From Ottelia alismoides (taxonomy: Eukaryota; Streptophyta; Magnoliopsida; Alismatales; Hydrocharitaceae): DNA of 64,000 nt. The notes below the pieces were generated by a model. That model was given only the letters and a program-made list of their open reading frames with translations, had not been told where the DNA came from and ran no database searches. The position numbers and the translations under genes are program-made. Shown one piece after another: positions 12,762 to 23,626 of this stretch; position 1 is the first letter of the stretch; each line of letters starts with the position of its first letter. The stretch is taken from assembly GCA_037367405.1 (NCBI GenBank), contig JAZKJV010002625.1, positions 310,001 to 374,000 on the forward strand, written 5' to 3'.

Positions 12762-13825
12762 TCACAACAGTACCCCTGTGCACTGCTTCTTACACTGGAG
12801 ATGACCGGAGAAGAACTGGAGTTCCACCACCATGTCGCTCTTCCTCTTCCCTCCCATCCCCTTCGCAATATCCACACCAAACAGCATCACGGTTTTCTCT
12901 TCAGCAAGGGAGCTGTTAATATTATAGTAGCAAGGACCGTACGCCGTTGACGTCACCGCCGTCCTTGGCTTCCAGTCTATGAAGAGCTGTCGGTCGGCTC
13001 CAGTGGACCGCTGGAAGGTGACGACATCCCCGGCCTTGAGGGCCTTCTCTTTGACGAAGTGGCTCCAGCCTTTGGTGAGCACGTAGCTCTGGCTGCTGTT
13101 CCAGTAGGAGTAGCGGAACCTCCACGCCTTCCCGTTCGCCTCCTCGAAGTGCAGCAGTGTCCCCTTGCACTCCCCGCCGCCGCCTAACTTCAAAGGGAAG
13201 TGCCTCTCCGCATGCTGCTTCGGTATCACGAGGCGGTTCAGCTTGCCGACGTCGCTCGGGGTGACCACCTTGTCGAAGAGCTGTTCCCTCGCGAGCATCC
13301 TCGATGCCCCTGATGGGGAAGACGCCGCTGCCAAGGCGTGATGCAGGGGCTGCTGCCCCTGTCGCCGCCGGCTCTGGAGGAGCTCGTCGTCGTAGGTGTG
13401 CTTGCGGAGCATGTCGACGATCTCCGCCTTGGAGTGGGACTCCAAGAACATGACCTCTTGGGCGTCCGCCGCCGAGAGGGCTTGAAATTCGTCGTGGCGT
13501 CGCGCCCGCGAAAGTGCCACGCCGCGACGTCGTATGCGCGAGCTGCCTCTGCCTCTTCGTTGAAGGTGCCGAGCCATATGCGCTGGTGCTTCTCGTAGAT
13601 CTGCGCACCCCACCGGCCGTTGGGCTGCGGGACTACACCTTTGAATTGCGAGGAGGGGAGTTTCCGGGACTCAGCCTCGGAAGCCGAGGCCGCACCAGTC
13701 TCGGGGGGATCGAGTATAACGCTACCCCCGCTTCCCCATCTTTGGAGACGGTCCGCGGGCACCGCCATGGGTATACCCCATTGCGATGCCTGCATCTCCA
13801 CCTCACAGCAGGAGCTGGTGTCCAT
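12762..13825 (-). CDS. RAV: RAV-type AP2/B3 transcription factor, interrupted by a one-base frameshift
   Basis: This is the single well-supported host gene. RAV proteins (RAV1/TEMPRANILLO group) are plant nuclear repressors that bind bipartite sites through an AP2 domain (CAACA) and a B3 domain (CACCTG), and they influence flowering, growth and stress responses. The reading opens at 13825 ([11 protein letters not shown]) and contains the RAV leader [20 protein letters not shown], then AP2 (residues ~60-115; [34 protein letters not shown]). After TTNFKP the frame changes by one base near 13478-13480, where a run of three G on the plus strand is one short of that needed. The other frame continues with [21 protein letters not shown]3 (~180-286; [40 protein letters not shown]) and stops at 12762. 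The total of ~354 residues and lack of introns are normal for RAV. The usual (R/K)LFGV repression motif reads MLFGV (~314-318). The frameshift may be a real null allele or an assembly error in a C/G run. Confidence 0.93.
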
Positions 13826-13914
13826 GGAGATGTTCCTTACGGAGGAGAGGAGGATATGGGGATATTACTATGCAAGATATAGATGGACACTTCGTAGCTT
13901 TAAATTGGCCTGGC

Positions 13915-13938
13915 CTCTCTCTCTCTCTCACTCTCTCT
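13915..13938. repeat. CT/GA microsatellite in the RAV 5' leader
   Basis: A CT run on the plus strand (GAGA on the RAV sense strand), about 90 bp upstream of the RAV start codon. GAGA tracts in plant leaders can bind BBR/BPC factors; here that is only an inference from position. Confidence 0.8.
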
Positions 13939-14013
13939 AAACTGTCATCAACTTGCACCGAATACATATGGTGCCGATCTTTTCATAGGAAAGCTTTTCA
14001 TAACGTCTGATAT

Positions 14014-14022
14014 GTATATAAA
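14014..14022 (-). promoter_or_regulatory. Candidate TATA box of the RAV gene
   Basis: On the minus strand the sequence is TTTATATAC, ~190 bp upstream of the RAV ATG. This would give a leader of about 160 nt that includes the GA repeat. A stronger TATAAATA (14290-14298) lies ~470 bp upstream and is an alternative. Confidence 0.35.
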
Positions 14023-14432
14023 TGTACGTATTTCTAGATACACCATGATGCACAGTGCATGTGATGGATGTCCCTCGTTCCCGAATCTCACCCTCTGCTG
14101 GTAGGGTCAACTGGTGGTTTGATGATGGTGGTGAGGGATATCCATGGGGACTGTGGTGATGGGTGCCTGTAGGGTAAGGGCGACTCCTTTCCGTTGCATT
14201 CGGTCGCTTCTGCGATCTCCCACCCTAGGGTTTCTCGGTTGTGTATCTTGTGAAAGCTGCAAGTACTTATAATAATCAAGCTGCGATGGGATATTTATAA
14301 CTGTGACCTCCTTGTTTGGTATGGTCTAGCCACAGTAGTTAATTGCAAAGAAGATACAAAGATGAAGAGCACGTATACAATTCGATTAACGTGGAAGATA
14401 CGCGTGCAAAACTTCCATGCAATAAAGAGCAG

Positions 14433-14660
14433 TGTTTTTAAACCGGACCGGACCAGGTTAACCGGTTTATGTTGGTTCGGTTCGATTATGTAAATTTTAA
14501 TTAACACGTCCAGTTCAACCTAATTTTTTGACCCAGTTTAATCAGTTTAATTTTTAAATTATTTAAAAATTTTGTTGATAGTGGAAGTTGAACCAATGTC
14601 CTTTGGTTACCTATTTCACACTTCTAACCAACTACACTAACACAACTTTTTGCATGTAAT
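14433..14660. repeat. CCGG/GGTTCGG-rich repeat remnant
   Basis: It starts tttttaaaccggaccggacc and continues with repeated variants of accggtt/ggttcgg and gttcaacc, a pattern of dispersed plant repeats. No terminal repeats or duplication could be fixed by eye, so the element class is left open. Confidence 0.4.
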
Positions 14661-14814
14661 GGATTTTAAATATAATTAAACTATTATCTTGTTATAGAAC
14701 ATCTAGTCCAAATAATATATATATATGATATGTATGATAGCTCTCTACTTCAAGATCATATCTTGAGAGTCGGTCGTCTACGCGCTTAATTTGCAATTCC
14801 ATTATATATTACAG

Positions 14815-17802
14815 TGATGAGTCTCTATTTCATCACCATTCTTCTGTCATTTTGGCCTTGAAACACTAGTTAAATGCATGTATATAGCATTAATTTATCA
14901 AATAAACATTATACAAATTGTACAAAATACTATATAAAAGACGGTATAAATACCACATTTATTACTAATGAATCTGTGATCCTCACACTAAAAGTTGAAA
15001 ATAAAGCTTCATTCTTGAGTAATTAGTTGTATTTCTTTATTTATTTTGCATTATTACCATTCATGCACATAGATTAAATATATGCATATTGGCATGCATT
15101 TCTGAATTAAATAAGAAGCCAAATTCCCTTGTAAATATCACATGTATATTCACCTTATTTCCCCTGTTTTCATATTTTTTCAACTTAGACTTGAATAAAA
15201 TCAACTCTATAGTGTATATATTACTATCACTAATAAGGGAAAATATTAAAAATAACAATAACTTGTAAAATTGACCGATAAAACCCTAACCCTAATTCGA
15301 GACTAAGACCCTTAAAATATGAATATCTCTCTCTTACAATCTCCTATGGACCTACCCAATTTTGAATTAATGTACGTTCAATTACCTTCAAAACAAGACT
15401 AACTTCAAAGAATCAGAGTTCGTATGTGAAACTTGGGTTTTGGGCCCCTCCTTGTATATTGTACATATGTCATGTATTCTATTTATTTTATCTTATAATT
15501 TATTAATTACTAAAAAAATTAGATTAAGTTGTAAATATTTGTTTTATATTTTCTTTAATTTTATTTTTGATTTTTATCTTATTTAAAAATGACGAGCCAC
15601 AAAAAAAGGTGGTATTGTATACCTATAAGATACCACCGAAAAATACATTTTGTAGAGATGACTTATTTTTGTTTTTGATCCTTCACAAAAGTTGTAGATC
15701 TCGTCGAGATGAGCAACTTTCATGTTAACATTTTTTTATTTTGACCCCATTTGTTATTTCTTTTTTATTTATATTTATATTTAATTCTTGATTTTTTTGG
15801 GAGCAACACGTGAGCCGCCACGTGTCATTCCCCTTTTATTTTATTTTCTTTTAATTTTAATTTATTTAATTACTATTAGTGTCTTTTTATCTTTATTTTA
15901 TTTATTTTATTATATTTATTTCTCATTATTTTAATTATTTTATTTACTTATTTATTTATTTATTTTTCTTCTCTTTTGTTTATTTTATTATTTACCTATT
16001 TATTATTTAAGTATTATTATTTAATCATTGATTATTATTTCTTTAATTTATTTTTAATTTTTTGTTTTTTCTTACCACGTGGTTGTGCCCTCGCGTGCCA
16101 TGTGGAATCCCCCTTCCCTCTCTCCCAACCCGTGTCTTCCTCCCTACGATGTGACCCATGCCTCCGTGACTTTTGATAGTGCACACCACCTGCAAAACCT
16201 CCTTCGCTATTCCCTCTAGCCAACCACACCCTCCAGCCCGCGCATGGTGCGGCTTTGTCCCCGCCACCACCACTCTTCCATAGCAATCGCCATTATGCCT
16301 ATCCAGACCTGCACGCGCGGTCATAGCAACACCATTGACCTCCCATTCTCGCACCTCCAGCCATAGTGGGTGCCTCCACGCACCCCACGCACGCGACCCC
16401 AGCCGCGATCGTACACGCCTCGTCTTCCGGCTGCCCGCAGCTATGCCCCGCGTTCCCCTCCCCTGCAGGTCACCCTCTAGCCCCGTGCGTAGTTGTTCGC
16501 ACCTCTGCCACTGTCGTCGCATTCGCGGCCCACCGCCTCCTTCCTCCGCCACTGCGTATGTGCCCTAGACGCGAGGGAGAAGTATGTTCTATTCTTGGAA
16601 CCCATGTTTCCCACGAATAGAAGAGAAGGTCGATTCCCCTTCCCTTTTTATTTATGAAAATTGTAGTTTCTCCCTTCATGTTTATTTAATTGCAAATGCG
16701 CCCCTATGCACATTTATTTTGTCTATTTTAATTCTATAATTGCACGGACACCCCTGACTTTGAGAAGTAATTTGGACATCCATTTTGCATCATTTTTTAT
16801 ACAAAAAATGTGTGTTGTAGATCATTTAATTCTATATCTCTTGACTATTTATTTGGAAGTTTGTGAGAATTCGTTAATTAACTAAAATTATTTTGAGGAA
16901 AATTACATCTTTTACCCAATTCATGGTCTAAAATTCATATTATTAATGCTTGCTCCAAAAATTGTGCAAAAAATCAGAGATGATGCTTCTACTTGTTCTT
17001 TAAGTATTTTCCAAATTTCATCAAAAATCGATGTGTCTTTTGCATAAAATAAATTGTTGAGTGATTTATGTAATTGTTTTTTATTTGGTCCACAAATTAT
17101 TTTGTTTGCAAACTTAAGTCTCATGGATTGCACATGAAAAAATATTTTTGACATAATTTTGATTTGGCGAGAATTTACATTGTGGGTTTATTAGGAATTA
17201 ATTGCTTAGATTCACTTTGTTTGAGTAAAAAAATCTTTAAAAATTATAAATTGTCAGAAAAATTCCAGAATAAATACTATAGCTCCATTTCATCATGTTT
17301 CACTTCCACTAAAAATTTCATTAATTTTGCATTCTATTTGCATGAAAAATTGCAAAAAAGATCCTAAAAAGATTGTATTTTTCATTGTTGCATTTTAAAC
17401 TCAAAAATTCAAAAAAAATAAATTTGGCATTCATCGTTGGATTAGGTTTCCACGAAAAATATAACTTGGCTAATCTGGATTAATTTCACATTAAAATTAA
17501 TTTAGATAAGTTGATTTCTTAATAACCTAGTTCAATCACATTTTGCATTTGCATTTATATTGCATAAAAAATATAGAAAAAATTCAACTTCGAAAACTGT
17601 GTGCGAAGTGTTCTAATTTGAGCCCAATTTATTTCTTTGCCTCCTTTAGTCGACCCTAGGGCTTTCCTAGGTAAAATAAACACAAAATCGCACATTAATT
17701 AATTTGTTGATTTATTAATTCATATGGTTAATTTTTGATCGACATGATTACCCGACTACAACAACATGACACATTTAACATAGGGCAATTCGTGGCTCGT
17801 CA
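14815..17802 (+). repeat. 5' LTR of element E (2.99 kb)
   Basis: It starts TGATGAGTCTCTATTTCATC and ends ggctcgtca, immediately followed by aa and the PBS remnant. The GC-rich centre lies at 16070-16570, with an acceptor-like ccctgcag|gtc at 16461-16470. The U5 motif (agtcgaccctagggctttcc) lies about 150 bp before the end. Open frames in the GC-rich centre (for example 16043-16552 minus) are composition artefacts. Confidence 0.8.
15686..15735. repeat. Conserved LTR stem-loop palindrome (copy in LTR E)
   Basis: Imperfect inverted repeat around aaaagttgtagatctcgtcg and gatgagcaactttcatg. It is the decayed counterpart of the hairpins in LTRs A and C. Confidence 0.5.
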
Positions 17803-17804
17803 AA

Positions 17805-17822
17805 TGGAATCATTGTTGGGGA
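17805..17822 (+). other. Degenerate PBS of element E
   Basis: Reads tggaatcattgttgggga, two bases behind the LTR end. It is a decayed relative of the tRNA-Asp PBS seen intact in element C. Confidence 0.6.
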
Positions 17823-19126
17823 GGCAAACAGCTTAGGATCGTTTTAAAAAATTAGATTTGGAGTTTTCATTCACTCAGGTAGTCTGACCCTCGAACCGCC
17901 TTGTAATTATATCATTTTTCTCTTTTTCTTTAATTATTCCTCTGTTTATTTTTGTATATATTTTGATATCTCTCTCTGACATAAATTCTATCTTTTTGTA
18001 CGAGGGACCGGTGGACTTGGAGCGACTTTCTTGAAGTCGGCGCATTTTGAAGTGCATCGGAGGCCGACGATTCGTGGAGCGAGCCAGATGTTCAGATGCC
18101 AAGAAGATTTTGAAGAGAGCCTTTTATTTTCATTTTTTAAAATTAATTCGCAATTAATTGCTTGATTTCTAGCAGATTCTTTTTGGAATCTAGCACGTGT
18201 ATCAGGAGTGGACATTGGAATCTTCGTGGTCGTGTGGTTGATTGGCGTAGATTAGGACCTGCACTTGTGTCTCTTAGAGCATTTTCAGTAGAATATTTTA
18301 TTGATTGTGCTCGCACTCTATAGGACCACACATCACACTTAACGAGATGCACTTAGACCACAGAACTATTAGTCAAAATTAAATGGCTCATCACTCGCTA
18401 ATAGAATTGCCTGTCTAGGAACAGTTTTCTCATTTATATTTCATATAGTGTAAAAATTCAATTCGGTTTTGCATCATGTATGTAGAGCATGAGGATCATT
18501 GTAAGTCTTCTGAAGTAGTCATGCATCATTGATTTCATCGCTTGCAACGATTTTTCTCAACTCCCTTCCCCTTGGTTTTGAAACTTAGGTTAAAAGGAAA
18601 TCGGGACTGATCGTTAGGCATATCGTGATTGGTGGATTAAGCAAGTGAAAATCAAACTTAAAATCGGGACTGCTTATCAGAGTTGACAAAAAATTGACTA
18701 AAATTCTTTTTTTCGGGAGAGCAACCCCCTCATTGTTTGAATTTACTTGCAAGTGAGAGAGAGATGAATACTAGGATAGAACCAAGTTAGGATTTTCACA
18801 TTGACTACTGATTCTACAAAAATGATTAGCTACTTCTCAGTGAGGAAATAAGGGTAGCTAGTAAACGGTCTGAGTTTCCTTAGTAGAGTGGATGGTTTAA
18901 AGGACACTGTGTAATTCTCGGTCCTTAAGTAACAGGTAGTCATTTTACAGTCCATACTTACATCCATACTAGCTGAAAGTAGGTGCAACTGGTCGTAAGA
19001 GTCTGGCCAATCTTTAGGTAAATACATGCACCTAACAGCTCGTTAACTCTTTCAAAGTTTGCATTTATCACCAACTAAAAATGACAAGATAAATGGTCAG
19101 ACCTTTGCAATCATCATTGTGTTGAG
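17823..19126 (+). other. Untranslated leader of element E
   Basis: There is no convincing coding frame. Several short blocks match the leaders of elements C (57330-57865) and A (46880-47345, minus): the ggaccacacatcacactt / gcacttagacc region, the aaatcgggactg region followed by gggagagcaac, and the gacaagataa / ttggtga region just before gag. A further block at 18790-19030 (agtggatggtttaaaggaca, then cttacatccatactagctga) occurs at a different place, near the 3' end, in element C. Confidence 0.6.
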
Positions 19127-20327
19127 TTGGTGATACTAGGGTTTGCTCTTGTGTTTGACTGTTTTTGTGTTATTCTGTGCACTTGCACATTGTCTACCTC
19201 GATCCTCTTGCATTCACCTATTCCACTTCGAAGATGTCAAGATATTGATCATCATATCCAGGCCACTCCTATTCGACCATATTCGGATCATCTCCACCCT
19301 CTTATTCCTCTGCACGCCCCCACCCAGATCGTGAAGTTAGAACTCCGACTGACTTCCCCACTTCTTTGTACTTCTCACCTACCTCACATTCTTACATCAC
19401 TGGCCCACTTCTACCATGGATTGACTAACTGTATTCTCGACCGCTTGCTGGAGTTAAGGAATAATTTGAAGAGCAAGCCACTCCTGAGATGAATGATTGG
19501 TAGAATCAGTTTCCCCCACATACCTCATTCTCACTTCAAGTTGGGACTAGACAGCAATTCACATATACACATCCTGACTTGACCTCATGGTATAATATGG
19601 CCAATCGATTGAATCGAATGGAGAGGCCTGCACCACATGATCTTCCTGACTTTATTGACCTTATAGATTAAGCCCATTTAAAGAGCCTACATATACAGGG
19701 GATTGGACTCATGAGACCAATCTACAGACCCCTTATCTGTTGACTCCACCACATGAGGCTCCGACCAATACCTACCCTACAGATGAGACATACTCAACCT
19801 AGCATTACACGCCTGAGTCAAGGTGTGTTGAGTTTGAGATCCTACGTTATCAATAGTATCCTCCAATTGAGCAGACTTCTCCATGATGTGTCATGAGAAC
19901 TTTTTGGAGGATCACATTTCTAGACTTGTCGTGAACCCAGGTATGAAAGTGGATCGTGAATTTCACTGATTGGATTTTGAAAATCTGGAAGATACTGGAT
20001 TGACCACGCGTCATGTACAACTGGAGTCACTTCTACCTCCCTCTTCTGCTAACCACTTTCCCTCCAAACTAGAGTCTATACATTCTCCTTCACCTATCAT
20101 AAAGACCCAAAAAAATTAAAAAACCCGAAAACACTATAAAAATTGAAAATGGAAAAGACTTAAAAAAATTGGATCATGCCCTTAGGGAAGAGATTGCTAA
20201 AGAATTAATTCTAGAGCTTCCCTTAATAAAGGCCATAGAACACTTCCCCGACCTCAAACGATTTGTGAGAAGTAAATTGATGTCTAAGAGGTCAGGCAAT
20301 AAGATGACAAGGACTTAGAGACATATA
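19127..20327 (+). pseudogene. Decayed gag region of element E
   Basis: It lies between leader and protease, where gag belongs. The open frame 19127-19492 and later stretches (20170-20300, with EIAKELILELPLIKAIEHFP-like wording) are broken by stops. No retrotrans_gag core motif can be read with confidence, so the call rests on position. Confidence 0.4.
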
Positions 20328-20760
20328 GTGTTTATGGCCACAAACTTGGTGATGGGGAGAAAGATAAAGAGCTGTAGGGTGAAGCGGTTGACTAGGATTG
20401 ACTGTGAAATCAAAGACACTACCTTCACCTATGCTAGAATCGATGATGACTCGTTGATAAATATCCTCCCGACCTCCATGTTTGCTAAGCTCAAACTCGG
20501 GTCAGTCAGGAAGTCAAGAGAGATCATTCAATTGGCTGATCGATCTATAAGACGGTCGAGAGGAACCATTTCAGTCATCATTACTTTCCAAGGTGCTCTA
20601 CTCTAGGCATACTTCATGATCATTGATATTGAGCACCGAGGAGAGTTTACCTAGTCTCCGATTATTTTCGTGAAGCCATTCTTAGCCTTGGCTAAGGCGA
20701 CTATAGATTGCGAGACTCGAGAGATCGATTTCACCGCATTGGGAGCACTCTGACTTCTCC
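20328..20760 (+). pseudogene. Retroviral-type aspartic protease relic, element E
   Basis: The frame contains DDDSLINILPTSMFAKLKLG and IIQLADRSIRRSRGTISVII. This is the pattern of Athila-lineage proteases, which normally read D-(S/T)-G followed by INLMP and LQLADRS. The catalytic triad is altered (DDS) and a stop after about 92 residues separates the C-terminal half, which continues as IIDIEHRGEF and later FVKPFLALAKATIDCETREI. This protease would normally release Gag and Pol; this copy is inactive. Confidence 0.7.
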
Positions 20761-21258
20761 CGTTCTTTAAGGACATACGATATTCTAAGGTAATACACAT
20801 AGCCGCAGACAGTCGTTACCACCGAGAGACAGATGGGTCATGTCTCTCTACTGCACCTAAGATACCAATTGTCCAGATGTCCATTGGTTTAGAGACTCCC
20901 CACACCTCCACTTCACCAACTGCTTGCATTACCACCATCATGATATCTTCTAAAGAAGACTCACAATCATAAGCTATCTCTGAGTCGAACACGACCTTTT
21001 CTGATTGCCTTGATCATTTCGATGATCTGACAAATGAGCCCATCATTGCCAAGCCAATTTAGAACTCTAGCTTCTACCCTAAACGTGTGCCGACCCTTCA
21101 GGAATTTTACAATATATATGGTGACTCGTCTAATGAGGAACCCATGGTCAATACTGCACCACATTCCGGACCTTCGAAGCAGAAAACCAGGACTGAATTG
21201 GCCCCACCCAAAAACACAGTTGCTCCTTCTTCTAGTTGGTTATCCATGATTCCTCGAG

Positions 21259-21585
21259 GTGTTCCCCCAATCCCTCAAGGCACGCCACTCTCCTTTCCCT
21301 CTCAATGCTTCAGATTCTAGAAAATCAACAAAGAAAGTTTCCTTCAACATACTAGAGAGGGAATTTTCTAAGGAGTCCTCATTGGGTTCAGATGAGGTGA
21401 TTTATACGAGTGATCTCAGTTTGGATATTCTTAAACCATATCTGAGCAAGCAGCCGTGTGTTGACCCCCGTTGGATGATCCCTTCACCTCACTATTATTC
21501 ATCTGAGGATGATTCCGACAGCGACATATATGCATATTACCCTCCTCCTCGCTCCCACAAGAAGGTTCGTCACAAACCTTCTTGA
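21259..21585 (+). CDS. Unassigned 108-residue acidic open frame inside element E
   Basis: The frame includes STKKVSFNILEREFSKESS, an acidic stretch SSEDDSDSDIYAYYPPPR and a basic end HKKVRHKPS. It sits between the protease relic and the PPT-like hairpins, where pol would be in an intact element. I recognise no family. It could be the edge of a deleted pol/env region, captured sequence, or chance. Confidence 0.25.
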   Translation: MFPQSLKARHSPFPLNASDSRKSTKKVSFNILEREFSKESSLGSDEVIYTSDLSLDILKPYLSKQPCVDPRWMIPSPHYYSSEDDSDSDIYAYYPPPRSHKKVRHKPS

Positions 21586-21694
21586 TCCTTGTATATTCTT
21601 ACCCCTCCTTGTATAGATTTTCTTTCTTTTATTTCCCTCCTTCCCCAGTGATCCATATCAATCACCTCAGCTCCATATCGTTTCATTTTATGGC

Positions 21695-21729
21695 TATACT
21701 TAGGATGATCAGATCCTAAGTATTGGGGG
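21695..21729 (+). repeat. PPT-like hairpin module E1
   Basis: Inverted repeat tatacttaggat / atcctaagtatt with a short loop, immediately followed by ggggg. Same design as the modules in C and A. Confidence 0.7.
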
Positions 21730-21814
21730 AGAGTGGCTCAAGTCTCTTCTTCTCTTCTTCACCTTTCTCTTTGTATATTCCCCAAATCCATCAGTTCTCA
21801 TACTCACTCATGTC

Positions 21815-21851
21815 CTATACTTAGGCTGACCAGGGCCTAAGTATATGGGGG
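21815..21851 (+). repeat. PPT-like hairpin module E2
   Basis: Inverted repeat ctatacttaggct / (g)gcctaagtatat with loop gaccag, followed by ggggg. It lies about 120 bp after module E1, and the element breaks off about 20 bp later. Confidence 0.7.
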
Positions 21852-21870
21852 ACCGATGCTCGTCATGTAA

Positions 21871-22183
21871 ATACATGATAGCAGAGTCGTCAGTGTAGAT
21901 GGTGACTTTAGATCTAAGCATATAGGATATAAACTTCTAAAGGGTGAATAACACAATCAGCAATTCTTTCTATGTGTAGTGTAGTTTCTATGAGCTTCAT
22001 CTAGCATTTTGCTGGTGTAGTGAATGGAATAAGGCGCCTTGTCTTTCATCTATCCTAGAACAGCCCCAACTGCAAAGTTTAACGCATCTGTCATGATCTC
22101 AAAAGGGAGAGACCAATATGGTGGTTGTAGGACAGGAGCTTGAGTGATATCTCCTTCATCTGTTTGAAAGATAGGAGAACCTG
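21871..22183 (-). pseudogene. RNase H / RT connection fragment of element F
   Basis: By eye the DNA aligns with 42000-42200 of element A (for example the catgatctcaaaagg block), which encodes the start of RNase H. There is no open frame of useful length. RNase H would degrade the RNA strand during reverse transcription; this is a dead fragment ending at the E/F junction. Confidence 0.55.
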
Positions 22184-22933
22184 TTAGTCAACATTGAACT
22201 CGGTCTCCTTGCAGAGTAGCTCCGTTAGAGGTCGGGCGATGCGACTGAAATCTTTGATGAAGTGTCTGTAAAATCCAACATGCCCTAGAAATGACCTCAC
22301 ATTTCTAGCATTCTGAGGTGGCTCTAGATTGACAATCACATCCACTTTTACTGGGCCAACTTCCATGTCACGTTTGGAAATGATGTGACCCATCACAATA
22401 CCTTCTGTGACCATGAAGTGGTCTTTTCTCAAGATAGTATGAGATTTGACTATACGACATTTTTGAAGTACTTGGTCCAGGTTTTCAAAACAAAAATCAA
22501 GGCTTTCATCATAGATGGAGAAATCGTCCATGAACACATCGAGAAAACTGCCTACCATATTAGCAAAGACTGTAAGCATGCACCTCTGGAATATGGCAGG
22601 TACATTGCACAAACTAAAGGGCATTGTCCTGAAGGTGTAGGTACCGAACAAGTAAGTGAAGATAGTCTTATCTCGGTCTTCTGGGGTGATTGCCACTTGG
22701 TTGTATCCAAAGTACCCATCCAGAACGCATAAGAACTCCTTGACGACCAATCTTTCTAGGACTTGATCAATAAATGGCAATGAAAAGTGGCATTTCTTTG
22801 TTGCAGAATTAAGGCAGCGATAATCAACACATGCACACCAGGATGTCGGTAATCGAGTAGAAATCTCCTCTCTTCTTTCATTTGTAACCACGGTGAGCCC
22901 TGACTTCTTTGGAACTACATTCAAAGGGCTCAC
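22184..22933 (-). pseudogene. Reverse transcriptase fragment of element F
   Basis: This open frame of 249 residues covers the RT palm and the connection region. Visible motifs are NVVPKKSG, CVDYRCLNSATKK, SLPFIDQVLERL, FTYLFGTYTFRTMPFSLCN and the catalytic FMDD box (VFMDDFSIYDESL), followed by ILRKDHFMVTEGIVMGHIIS and FLGHVGFYRHFIKDFS. These place it in the Athila lineage of Ty3/gypsy. The catalytic aspartates are present, but this stretch alone is only part of Pol, and the frames on both sides are broken. Confidence 0.85.
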
Positions 22934-23094
22934 CTATTTTGAATAGGAGATGAGGAAAATGAAGCCCGCGTCACACCATTTCGTGAGTTCTTTCATGACA
23001 ACCTCCCGTAAATTTAGGTTCGGTCTTCTTTGAAATTCTCAAATCGGCTTGGCATGTTCTTTCAAATAAATATGGTGTGAACACAGAATAGGAT

Positions 23095-23556
23095 TTATCC
23101 CGCAGAGGTCTGACACATTCCAATCAAGTGCCTTGCAGTTTTTCTCCAGAACCTTGAGAAGTTGAGACTCTTGATCTGGGGTCCGACTGCTGATGATGAT
23201 GATGACCGGATATATATTTTCTGCACCGCAAGGAAGGCATACTTGAGGCCTGCCAGAAGTGGCTTTAATTCTGGTTCTGATCTGGCCTGCTTCTCAGTCA
23301 CTTTGAAAATTATGCTGGTAGGGGAATGATCTATCGTGACTTTGGAGGTGTTTCCCTCCTCACTGACTTGTGGGTCAACTGATAAGGTGTCGAACAAGTC
23401 TACAATGAATTCATTATGTTTGAACTGGAATGAATCTTCTGAGTTAAATAGATGCATTAGCAAATTGGAACCTGTCTCCCAGGTGACATCGAAGCTTGTT
23501 TCGACTACGCTTTCCAGGTCCTGAGAGAGGATTTCCATGATCCATGTGTCGTTCAA
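23095..23556 (-). pseudogene. Protease-RT linker and RT N-terminus of element F
   Basis: The frame contains ARSEPELKPLLAGLKYAFLA and IYIRSSSSSAV, matching the linker ELKTLPTTLKYAFLARQE of element A and PELKQLSSTLKYAFLAGE of element G. This is the typical entry to the Athila RT. It is followed downstream (lower coordinates) by stops before the RT frame at 22933. Confidence 0.7.
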
Positions 23557-23626
23557 AGAGAGTTATGTAGCTCTGATTTTTGCAATAAAGTCACAGTCTA
23601 CTCCAGATGGTGCTACATGACTTTCA

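Larger units (their letters stand above)
14815..21870 (+). mobile_element. Athila-like LTR retrotransposon E, truncated at its 3' end
   Basis: The element reads 5' LTR (14815-17802), degenerate PBS (17805-17822), a long untranslated leader (17823-~19120), decayed gag, a protease relic (20328-~20760), an unassigned acidic open frame (21259-21585) and two PPT-like hairpins (21695-21851). It then stops against element F at about 21870. Reverse transcriptase, RNase H, integrase and the 3' LTR are absent, so the copy cannot move. The leader shares blocks with the leaders of A and C. Left flank tacag (14810-14814) would be its target duplication, but the partner is lost. Confidence 0.75.

Noticed and set aside
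12922..13608. 228-residue Arg-rich frame inside the RAV gene
   Set aside because: Shadow frame of the GC-rich RAV coding sequence.
16043..16552. 169-residue minus-strand frame
   Set aside because: GC-rich centre of LTR E, biased composition only.
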